Below, piece by piece: positions 26,522-36,000 of a stretch of 64,000 nt of DNA; position 1 is the first letter of the stretch; each line of letters opens with the position of its first letter. The translations under genes and the position numbers were made by a program. Source of the DNA: Batillaria attramentaria (Eukaryota > Mollusca > Gastropoda > Batillariidae); NCBI GenBank assembly GCA_018292915.2, contig JACVVK020000392.1, forward strand, positions 77,001 to 141,000, in the 5' to 3' direction. The notes beneath the pieces are model-generated. The model saw nothing but the letters and a program-made list of their open reading frames with translations, was not told the DNA's origin and did no database searches.

Positions 26522-29500
26522 ATATTGCAACAGTGTGTTGTTGATTGGTGTGCGAGTATATATATATGTGTGTGTGAGTGGCAGAGACAGAGACACCAAG
26601 ACAAAAAAAGTCGACTCAAACTCACGTGGCAATGGTACAGACGTTTTTGAGGCCAGCGTTGGGGAGGTGGGCTGTGGCAAAGGAGCGGCCTTGGTTGAAC
26701 ATGTCCGTCACCTGCACTGGAAGGTACGTGGCAGATGACTTGAGCGCCTGTCCCATCATTCCCATCCATGTGCTGCTCTCCTCTGTGGGTCTGTCATCGA
26801 GAAGACTACAGTGATAACATCAGTAACATGACTCCATTTGCATCTGGACATATCACTGTATCAGGCCAGACCTGAAAGTGCTGAGTACTGTGCACCATGA
26901 CAGTGAAGAAAATGCTGGCAAGTAAAATCTTAAACTTCCTGATATTTCAGTGTCATGACTCAGTACAGTGAAACACAGAATGAGTGTGTAACCTTGGCTA
27001 CTTGGAATCAATTTAAAAAGAGCACCAAATCGAAAGGAAACAAGCCGTCAACTCTGAAGTCTACAATCATTTGAAAGCTCAATGTATTGAGAGGAGTCCC
27101 ACGATACTAATGTCAGAAGACCAAACAGTTGTTCTCACTTCTGGTCATAGATGAGTGTGTTTCAAGTAGTCGTCTTTTTTTTCTTCTTTTTTTTCTTTAC
27201 CGCCCCAGCTCTTCGCCAGCTCCAGTGGTATTCCTCTTATGCCATGGAGAGAAAGCACAGGCTTGGAAGCTGGGGCAAGTTTTATTATACATGATGATGA
27301 TGATGGTATGATGATGCTCTGGAGATCCATGTGGTTTGAGACTGCGTGACAGGGCCACATCCCATGCTTCCTGTCATAAATATCCCAGCGTTAACCAGGC
27401 CTGGGACCTGCAGCACCTGTGGTGCTGGCTGTGTAATCATCCACATTATGAGATGTTTCCTAACAAGGGAGGCACCCTCAAACTTGCACCTGTGAAGTGG
27501 GTGAGTCTCGCCTGTGTGGCAACAGCCTCCCCATTGTGCCCATAGCACATGTGTCCACTCTATGTAGGAAAAATCCTGCATGCCACTACGCTACTACGAA
27601 GGCTGGTGTTCGTTTCTGTAGTTGTTTTCTTGAATACTTACTTTTCTTTGGGTGGTTCCAGTTTAAAGATGTGTACAGTTTCTGTGTTACTGGAAGCGCT
27701 GAGAAACAGGGCATCAGTACTGAAAGCCATGGAGTTTATATTGACACACCTGCAAACAAACGTACACTGTAAAGTACACACAGGCAGGTTCCAGCAATAC
27801 ACAGAAACCAAATACACGCAGGCACCTAAACTAAGGGATCACAGACATACCAAGGGAACTATTGGGAGTTTAATGTCCTTTTCCATCACATAAGGGTGAT
27901 ATCAAAGATGGTGCAAACAGAAAAAAACAGTACAAATTCATATATTTGGCCCCAGCTGGGCATACCAAGAATGGGCGCCAAAAAAAGAAAAAAGAAAAAA
28001 AAAGAGCACTTCTTAATAGCACTGCACAACTTAAACAAACATTATACCAAGTACATGAGATATATAGATGGTTAAACACTTTCGTATTTTGGAACTGACA
28101 AGAGACACGTTACCTCTTTACACCACGGCGGAATTCAAAAAGCTTCTGGCCTTCAGGAATAGAAAACACCCGTAGAACTGTACCCTGGAGTGACAAATGA
28201 ATACATACATACATGTAACACTGTCCATGGACATCGCCACCAGCAACACTCCAACAGACCAAATTACACACGTATGCATTTGACAAAATAATTACTAATT
28301 AAGAGTTTGACATCAGCCTTAGATGGAAAACAACAATGCCCCCCCCAAAAAAAACAAAACAAAAACAAAAACAAAAAAACACAAAAAAAAACAACCACCA
28401 CCAAACAAAAAAACAAAACCAACCAAACACACACACACACACACACCAAAAATCACAAAACAACAACAAAAACAGCCAGCCAACCAACCAACCAAAACAA
28501 ACAAGCTTATAACAAACGAGGGTGGGTGTTGGGGTGTTTAACGTCCTTTTCCACCACATACGGGTGATATCAAAGACGGGGCAATGATGAAAAAGCCAGC
28601 ACGCATATTTGGCCCCAGACGGGATACAAAACTCATGACCCGTGCATTAGAAGTCCAACGCTCTACCATTCGGCCACCCCGGCTCCCCTTAAAAACAAAT
28701 GAACAAAACAAACTTGCTGATACAGTCAAACCTGTGTAAGGCGGTCACCCAAGGGACTGGGTCAAACTGACCACCTTAGACAGGTGGCCGGGTTATCCAG
28801 GGTGTCATGTCAACAGCTAGTGTGTCAGGGGATCCTCTGGGGTGACCAGGTTAGACAGTGGTTTGGCTTATACAGGTGACCGCCTTGGCAGGTTCGACTG
28901 TAATACCCAAAGGACAAGAAACAAAAAGCAGCTGAGAGTAACCTTTTCTGATGCTGTGGCCAGCTTTGTTCCTTGACAGCTGAAGGCGAGGGCAGCTAAT
29001 GGGTTGTCATGGGCTGGAATCATGGTCACTGCTCGCTGAAACAGGGGGAAGAATGCTGCATTGAGTAGAACTAGAAGTTACGCAAATGCCTTTCAATAAT
29101 AGTTAATACTTATAGAGCTCTTCAGCTCAAAAACAACTAAAAATAATAATAATGATAATAAATGGCATTTGTAGGGCGCATTTCTTTGGAATAAACCCAA
29201 TGCACCAATCACTCACGCACATTTTACAAACAGTGGACAGACATACACTGGTGAAACTGACTAGTTGCTGACACGGGAAATTACTGGAAAGCTTTACAAA
29301 AGAGGAACGTTTTAAGATTGCTCTTAAAAACAGACAGTGTAGGAGCATGTCTCAGATGTGCTGGCAGGGAATTCCAAAAGGTTAGTGCAACAAAACTGAA
29401 AGAGCGCTCGCCAAAGGATTTCAGGTTGCGCTTGGGAATTTTGAGAAGCCTCTCGGATGACGACCGGCTTGATGCGTAACCCAGTAACTGAATTAAATGC

Positions 29501-32082
29501 CTGGGTATGTTGCCTAACAAAAATGCCGAGAACTGGACAGAGCCTCAAGCTAAAAAGAATGGATATTCTCTCTTAAATGACAGAAAAGAGGACACAAGCA
29601 CATCAGATGAAATAAACTGCACTGAATCTGTACTGGGTAACAAATCAATAAATGAATGGTTGGCCGAACAGTGAAAATGGTTGATTGCTGACCAGGTTGA
29701 TGGTGTCGAAGATCTGGACCTCTCCTATCTGGTTGCTGCCAGGGTAGGCCAGGAAACAGTTGTCATTGGAGATGGAGAGTGCGCACAAACCGTGAGGGTT
29801 GGGTGGTGTGTCGCGGATTGTGTGCAGCACTTTCATGTCCCGTATGTTGTGGATGTACAGGCTCTCCTCGAGACATACTATCAGCCGCTGCACGTGTGGG
29901 AAAATAGTAAAAGGAAGGAGAAAAAAATGAAGGATGGACCACCCAATATCTCTCCTCCAAATCAAAGAAATGTAATAATCATCAAAGAAATCAAAAGCAT
30001 CTGTCTGAACCAGCTTTGGTGATCTAGTCTGAACATGGAATAAAGTAGACCTATATCAACAAAACAAACTCAACACCAGATGTAAAGCAGGGATGGATTT
30101 ACTCGAAAATGCCAATGAGACATTGTCTCCTTGACCAGTCATTTTTATGAGACATTTTCATTTTCTATGAGACAATCAAGTTCACCCGCATCACTCTGTC
30201 ACAGATCTGTGCCGAGAGCCTGTTCCTAAGTGCAGTGACGTTCAGGTTCTGAACGGAAAAGGACCTCTCGATCGCAGAACTGAGAAAACTGATAACGCGC
30301 CAATATTTTTTTGCAACTCTTTCGAGTGAAAGTTCCTGGCAGTGCGCGCGGCGAGCGCGATAAGTAAGCCTCATCACTAAAATTAGATTAGTGTAACAGA
30401 CTATATGACTGACACAGACAGCGCATCTCTGCTTCGCGTTGTCAAATGCGCTTGTGATGTCATGTTCGTGCGACATATGACGTATTTTGCGAAATTTCTA
30501 TGCGACATTTTTAAAAAAATATGAGACATAGTCGCACGGCGCGCGAGAAAATCGATCCCTGGTAAAGTCACCTTTCACCACAACACTCAATGAACGTCTG
30601 TTTACAATACAAGAAACACTAAGTGAGTGAATACTGTAATAGTATAAATATAAAAAAACAACAACATCTTAACACATACTGAAACTCGTAAACGTTCTCA
30701 CCTGTCTGTTAAGTTTCACTGCCAGGATGGAGTTGGAGTAACTGTAGTTGCAGATTTCAGTCCCTTTCTTGAAGTGACACACTTTAAGTTTGCGTGGATG
30801 CTGTAAGCTGACAATGGCCACAAGACTGCTGGAGAAGAGGCGTTCCACGATACACACATCCTCACCCTCTGTAAGGGTAGAGACCATGCAAGATTGACAA
30901 GAGATGAATAAAACCACAAACTCCCCCCACCCCCGCCCCCAGTACCCATGCAATCTATGTTTTGCAGCAGAATAATGCATATGTGAAGTACAGTATGTTT
31001 TCCTAACCTTTCCTGTGTCTAAAGGTAAAGTTTTGTCTTGATCAGTTGATGGCACATTGATGTTACTGAGTTACTGCCTTACTGTACCAATCAGTTTGTT
31101 TCACTTTAACCTGCTCAAACTCACTGACAGTTAAAGCAGTACCGATATGATTTCAACTTAGAGCAAACTGAAAGTAGTGAAATTGTTAACGGTGACTAAA
31201 TGATCAGGAAGTTTGATTGAATTCCATTGCAGTATCTCCAAATGATCATCCTTACAGCAGTAACTAAAGCATTACATAAAACTGTGATAGTACCTGACCT
31301 TAAACGGCCTCTGAAAGCCAAACAATGGTGTCATAACAGCTGTTGCACTGTCACTGGTGTCTAGTGTCAGTAAACACAAAACAAAGCACTGAACAAGAAC
31401 ACAAAGTTGATCATATCAATAAAGCAATAACCGTCATACTGTTCCACTCCGGGCGAAACAGAAGACGAATATGAGGTCCTAAGTTACTTTTTTAAAAAAC
31501 TTATTTCGTTACGCTCTGCTGCTTGTCATTTCGATTGTAAATGGTAACGTCAGCAAAACTGCAGTGACGGGTCAAGAGAGAATGAATATTCAGCAGCTGA
31601 CTTTGAACACTTTCTGCTACTTTCTAAAAGGCTAGAGGAGCAACGTAGTCTTACCATTTTCATATATTTGGTCGAGCTTTTCAACGCTGCCCAAGGAGAA
31701 TAGCCTGTACCCCGATTTGCTTCCTACGGCCAGAGATCTGAGGAAAAAATGAAAGCAGACCATTTCAGCAGTTTGTTTACAAACAAAGGCAATGAGATCA
31801 GCAAGTGGTGAATAAGAATGTTGCTTACGTGCAGTCCTGATTAAAGTTGACAAACAACAGATTTGACTGCTGTTCACCAGAGGCGGCTACTAGGTTCATT
31901 AGGCCAGAGAAGCCTTGGGACACTCCGCTAACTACGTAATCCGTTGTAGATGGATGACAGACAACTATCTCGCCATGTAAACCCTGACAAGCAGCATCAT
32001 TTATGAGGTTGTAAGAATCGTAGTGATTGGTTGAGATTTGCGGCAAGGTAGGCCACTCTCTTTTGCGTCGGCTGCTCGACAT
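18551..32082 (-). CDS. WIPI2: WIPI2-type PROPPIN (WD-repeat, phosphoinositide-binding autophagy protein), complete
   Basis: A seven-bladed beta-propeller that reads PI3P on the phagophore and recruits the ATG16L1 conjugation complex. Exons in coding order: 32082-31829, 31737-31655, 30868-30702, 29887-29693, 29035-28943, 28184-28114, 27749-27642, 26805-26626, 23035-22928, 22406-22099, 18678-18551. The sum is 1695 bp (564 residues) with every phase consistent. Family blocks: [74 protein letters not shown], the phosphoinositide-binding FRRG motif in [23 protein letters not shown], and [20 protein letters not shown]. The C-terminus [11 protein letters not shown] matches WIPI2 rather than WIPI1. 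The canonical start would be the ATG at 31899 (MNLVAASGE), giving 503 residues. An in-frame ATG at 32082 adds 61 residues of unknown function. Confidence 0.93.
18679..19558. other. WIPI2 last intron, left part
   Basis: Intron between exons 11 and 10. No feature recognised apart from short A/T runs; short ORFs have no support. Confidence 0.5.
19564..19938. mobile_element. CAGGG/CCCTG terminal-inverted-repeat MITE
   Basis: The left end CAGGGTTTGTACAGG and the right end CCTGTACGAACCCTG are inverted repeats with one mismatch. The direct repeat TATTA flanks both sides (19559-19563 and 19939-19943). The interior is rich in AAAGACTTTCAAAGAC-like motifs. The ends match the element at 40183-40575. 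Confidence 0.8.
19944..21118. other. WIPI2 last intron, middle part
   Basis: Intronic sequence with a short (CA)n tract at 20447-20486. I see nothing else. Confidence 0.5.
21119..21290 (-). mobile_element. tRNA-derived SINE, family B
   Basis: Reverse-oriented copy: GGGGGTTTAATGTCC, TTTTCCACCACATACGGGTG, then the tRNA-like head in reverse complement (CTCTACCATTCGGCCACCCC). Confidence 0.85.
21291..22098. other. WIPI2 last intron, right part
   Basis: Intronic; no repeat or exon recognised. Confidence 0.5.
23339..23385. repeat. A-rich low-complexity tract in WIPI2 intron
   Basis: A-runs separated by CC, followed by (GT)n. Intron between WIPI2 exons 9 and 8. Confidence 0.7.
23739..23798. repeat. 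(GT)n microsatellite
   Basis: About 28 GT units, followed by a GC dinucleotide block GCGCGCGC. Confidence 0.95.
24147..24328 (-). mobile_element. tRNA-derived SINE, family B
   Basis: Starts GGGTGTTTGGGGGTTTAACG and ends with the reversed tRNA-like head CCACCCCGGCTCCCC. In an intron of WIPI2. Confidence 0.87.
24463..24718. repeat. (AT)n then (GT)n/(GC)n simple repeats
   Basis: A (TA)n run at 24463-24484 and an interrupted (GT)n with GCGCGCG near 24633-24718. WIPI2 intron; ORFs here are repeat artefacts. Confidence 0.8.
25119..25362 (-). mobile_element. SINE family A, 5'-truncated copy
   Basis: Reverse copy of the body seen complete at 10405-10800: the A/T tail, then AGTGCCGTGAGCTAAACCCA, then GTGATGCGAAGGGTCAGCTC. 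The tRNA-like head is absent. Confidence 0.8.
25363..26441. other. WIPI2 intron 8 remainder
   Basis: Intronic. I see no exon or repeat in it. Confidence 0.5.
26442..26520. repeat. (GA)n(GT)n microsatellite
   Basis: A GA run followed by about 29 GT units, about 105 bp downstream (on the minus strand) of WIPI2 exon 8. Confidence 0.95.
27199..27580 (-). mobile_element. SINE family C, truncated copy
   Basis: Reverse copy of the roughly 490-bp element at 2907: CCCAGCTCTTCGCCAGCTCC, the (ATG)n patch, ATAAATATCCCAGCGTTAAC and TGTGGCAACAGCCTCCCCAT. It lacks the tRNA-like head. It lies between WIPI2 exons 8 and 7. Confidence 0.8.
27866..27962 (-). mobile_element. SINE family B fragment
   Basis: Only the 3' body is present: GGGAGTTTAATGTCC to TTTGGCCCCAGCTGGGCATA. 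Head missing. Confidence 0.7.
28335..28505. repeat. A/C-only low-complexity block (170 bp)
   Basis: On the plus strand almost every base is A or C (CCCCCCCAAAAAAAACAAAA, later CACACACA and CAACCAACC). Apparent ORFs on both strands here are composition artefacts. It lies between WIPI2 exons 6 and 5. Confidence 0.85.
28521..28688 (-). mobile_element. tRNA-derived SINE, family B
   Basis: A nearly full-length reverse copy ending CCACCCCGGCTCCCC. Confidence 0.87.
28721..28902. mobile_element. Mariner-type MITE
   Basis: The left end TACAGTCAAACCTGTGTAAG and the right end TTGGCAGGTTCGACTGTA form inverted repeats of about 27 bp, extending into GGCGGTCACC and its complement. TA flanks both ends, as expected for Tc1/mariner. 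No transposase coding is left. It lies in a WIPI2 intron. Confidence 0.8.
29105..29560 (-). mobile_element. LINE 3'-end fragment
   Basis: The minus strand reads through the C-terminal end of a non-LTR retrotransposon polyprotein, with [20 protein letters not shown] and NLKTFLF. The 3' tail contains GCGCCCTACAAATGCC and (ATT)n. It is the same family as 42700-43330. Confidence 0.75.
30088..30561 (-). mobile_element. hAT-like element with transposase C-terminal remnant
   Basis: The ends CAGGGATGGATTT and AAAATCGATCCCTG are imperfect inverted repeats. The direct repeat GTAAAG lies at 30082-30087 and 30562-30567. The minus strand encodes [19 protein letters not shown] followed by DRVMRV, which matches the hAT dimerisation domain of ZNF862/KIAA1586-like proteins from memory. 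It lies between WIPI2 exons 4 and 3. Confidence 0.75.
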
Positions 32083-33025
32083 GTCTGCACATTAGTGTCA
32101 GAATACCGATACATAAAATCCTAATGATCGACAAACTTGTAGACATATTTTTAAATAGTCTATATATTTCTGTCCATATGTTAAGTCAGTTAGGCTAATT
32201 CCGTCTATAAATGGACAAAGTGCAAAGCCATTGATGGGAGATAATCCGATAAGTCCATTTACTATTCTAGCCAATCGCGCTGGCCGAGGCAAAATTGTTA
32301 GCCAACCAGCTTCGTTCTTGTACTTCAACAGCGGCGTATTCAAACAGTTTCACGGATCAACCTCGCCATCCTCGGTGAATCTGTCAAAGTTTCAGGTATT
32401 CCTGTCATACAAAACAGTCGATAGATCGAAGAATTCTTTAAATCACTTGCTGCCAAGACTGACTGATCGTGTCTTACAATATTTCTTGCGTCAGAGAATG
32501 CAGTTTTAGGCATACCATTTACTGAGTCGCTAAGATGGTTCTAACTCTAAGATCATTTTCATCATTTTATACAAGATCCTTCTTGAGGAGTCCAGGGAAT
32601 TTGCTGGAGAAAAAAAATCAATAATGAACACACAAAACAAACATCAGAGAAACGTGAAATGTTTTGAGATGAGATGCTGCTGCTTGTGATTGACTTTGTT
32701 CATCCTGCTGGGTTTTGTTACTCGTGCATGATACGCAGCTGGCAAGAAGGTTCCTGCTCAGCTCCTGATCTAGACTCATCAGCTTGGCAACCCGAGAAAT
32801 TCTGTGACTAGTATGCGACATGATTTTTACAGTGTATGAGTGTTTATTTCACATGAGAAATGGGAATTTATTAGCATTTTTCAAAGTCTATCAATGTCAC
32901 ACTCTGTTTTGGAAAATACCAAAACGTTAGTTTTCTTAGACGGGCTAGTGAGACATTGTGGACCTACTGGAAAAAAAGAAGAAGAAAAAGCGAAAGAAAT
33001 ATGACACTTTTTGTTTTTCTCTTAG
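32083..33025. promoter_or_regulatory. Shared upstream region of WIPI2 and CENPE
   Basis: The WIPI2 (minus) and CENPE (plus) start codons are 0.95 kb apart, so promoters overlap or abut. The CENPE ATG lies four bases after a CTCTTAG acceptor, so a non-coding CENPE first exon should be within this interval. No TATA box is obvious. Confidence 0.45.
32530..32821 (-). CDS. Possible small two-exon ORF, unknown
   Basis: An ATG at 32821 opens MSHTSHRISRVAKLMSLDQ. A donor-like GTAACA after the codons for SCT, and the acceptor TTTTTTCTCCAG near 32606, would join in frame to NSLDSSRRILYKMMKMILE and a TAG at 32530-32532. The product would be about 58 residues. I do not recognise it. It sits upstream of WIPI2 on the same strand, so it may be a 5' UTR exon or chance. 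Low confidence. Confidence 0.22.
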
Positions 33026-33029
33026 GGAG

Positions 33030-36000
33030 ATGGCAGACACCGACCAAATAAAGGTTGTCATCCGTGTGAGGCCTCTCAGTCAAAGGTGAGTGACAAATTG
33101 TTGGACTTGCGTGTTGGTGTTCGTGTACGTAGCAGCTGGTGAGTTATAAGAACTGCATGTATGTCTTTTCAAGTTACCAAAATATTAGCTGATTAATGAT
33201 AATAATAACAGTACTTATAACCTATAGTAACTTATTGATAAGTAACAGTTCTATAAGCAATTTAAAAAAGTGGAAAAGAAGACATATAGCCAGATGGACA
33301 AAAATATACATGTATACAAAGCCATAACACACACACACACACATTATGATTACAGGGGTGATTTTCGTTCCGTATTATACGGATTTCCGTATTGGCAAAA
33401 TTTCAACAAAAATAAATAATTTCAAGACATGATGTTGGAACTTGACATTGTTTTCTTCCTTGGCTGCATGGTACAGGCATTGACTAGTCTAGCCATCATT
33501 TTTCACTACAATACATCCGTGGTGACCAGTGTTCGCATTCGGACTGATGTTTAAAAAAAGTTCAGTATTGGGAAAAATTTTGACAATCACCCCTGTGATT
33601 AGCATAGTGCCTGCACTAGTGAAGTTCAGTATGTTGTATTTTGGATGTGCAGGGAGCAACAGAATGGACTGGATGCCAGATGGAGTGTTCAGGATGAGCG
33701 GATGATTAGCCAGAAGGACCAAGCAAACCTCCCTCCTTATGTGTTTGGTATGAGTCTATGACTTTGCAGCTTGCTTGTTCTCAGGTCTAAAGCAGCACTT
33801 TTGTTTTGCAGTTGAAACTGGAAAGGGAGGGAGCAAATTGCTTCCTTTCTTATAGTTACAGCTTGGGCTGAAACACTTTGGAACAGGTAGTTAGTTATTT
33901 AGGGCTTTACGTAACGCACACTTTGGAACAAGTTTGAATGGAATTGAACTTACGGAATCTAAAAAAAACAAAAACAACATGATGTACAGATCTGATAAGT
34001 AGGATTGTGTGTTATGAAAGTTTTGTCAAAGTTTATTGACCACAGTATCATCTAGTTCTGGCAATAAAGTAGTACATGTGTACGTAGTAGAAGTAGAATT
34101 TGTTGTCCTGGCTTGTGATGTAAAGTTTCCTACTAGATTAATTTGAAACCATTGATTGAAGATCGAACACACGTATCATTGTGAATCATAAACTTTATGT
34201 TTTGACTCCTTCCATTTTGTTATGCAGATCAGATCTTTGACCGTGATTGTTCAACATGGGACTTGTACGGCAGTATCATTGCGCCTTTGGTGGAGGCTGC
34301 CATGAATGGTTATCATGGTATGTCAGTTCTTTCTTAAGAGTTCAGGTTTTAGATGTTGGGAAATGGATAAAAATTTAATAAAAAAAAAAATTAAAAAATT
34401 CATGTCAGGAGTTGCTTGTTTGTTTGTTTGTTTTTTTTCTTTTTCTTTTCTTTCAGTTTTTAGGTTCCCTCATGTGTTTAAAGTCCATAATGGTAGTTGG
34501 TACTGCGTAAATTATGTGGTACATGCTCTCCAGTTTGTCTTTTTAACCATTATTGCGATATTTATATCTAGTATTTTACTTCTGATAATATTTGTGCATT
34601 TTGTTGATAAACAGGCATTTGTGAGAAATGTTGTGTTCACAGTGTGATGTTTTTGTTTTTCCTTATTGTTGTGATCAGGCACCGTGTTCGCATACGGACA
34701 GAGTGGTTCTGGCAAGACACACACCATGTCAGGCAGTAAACTTGAGCCAGGCATCATAGGCCTTGCCATGCAAGATATCTTCGACTTCATCGAACAGGTA
34801 GCAATTTACTGTTTTTGCAGTTCTGTTGACCTCTTGCCCAGTTAAAATCATTCCAATGTCTTCCTCATTTAGTTGTGGTGAGAGAGAAATTGACCTGTAG
34901 CCACTTCCTGATCGACAGGTCATGCTAACCAATCAAACGGCGCGAATACTTCAAGCATACCCACACCTCTTGGTCAGCTTGTCAGAGTATGTGTCTGACA
35001 AAGAGATCAGAAGGCAAAAAAGTGTGCGCTGCATGCAGTTGCCAAGGAGGATTTGTTTCAGTCAGTGGGCGTGGCTAAAGGCGTCTGGGCTACATGTCAG
35101 TTGTTTGTTTGATACACTGTATCCCTGTAGTGTCTTCATATAAACTCACATTTTCATTTGCAGAAACCGAGCCATGAGTTTCTGATGCGTGCAAGCTACA
35201 TGGAAATCTACAATGAGAAGATTTATGATTTGCTGGGGAATGATGACACAAAAACACTAAAACTGCAAGAAACTCCAGTGAGTATTTCTACTTCATTTAC
35301 CAACACAGACGTGTAACATTTTACACCAAAAATGCACTTGAGTTTGCAACTTTTACTGTTGAATTTATTGAGAAAGTGTCCAGTTACAAACTAAGAAGAT
35401 ATTGATGAACTTGAAGAAATTGTGGAAACGTTGAAAAACTGAAACAAATGAAAGAACAAAATTGGGAGAGCGTTCCCTGTTCAGCTGTGGTGTTGCGCGA
35501 GGCCAGGTGTGCAGCTAAGGCCCAGATGAATTTTGACAACTTTGGACTTTTTCGTGCCCTCCCAGGATCATCAGATCAGTGTTGTTGGCCTTGACGAGAC
35601 CCTGGTCAACTCGTGTGAACAGGTGTTCATGGTCATCAAGAATGGTGACGGTAAGTGTTGAGACTTACAATCTCGTTTTTTCCAAACAGAATTTTTAAAA
35701 TGTAATCAGTAATTGTTAGAGGGAGTTTTTCAAAGATGTAAAGAAAAATTGCTATGGTCAGTGGGTTGCAAAAATGTACAGTTGTTGACCTTTTACCTGG
35801 AATATAGTTGGATGCCACGGTCAGAATAACTTACTAAGAGACAGGCTGTTGCAGGAAGATGTGCGTGTCCATGTTTGTGCAGAGGAGCAGTGTTCTTAAT
35901 ACTTGCTATTGTGGAGCAGCTATTTCATGTTTCTGTCTGCAGGCATAAATTCTTTCACTTTGTGTGGTACGGTAATGGGTTACATTTGAGTCTCTCACTC

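Noticed and set aside
28264..28567. Lys/Thr-rich and Phe/Cys-rich ORFs on opposite strands
   Set aside because: Produced by the A/C-only block; not genes.
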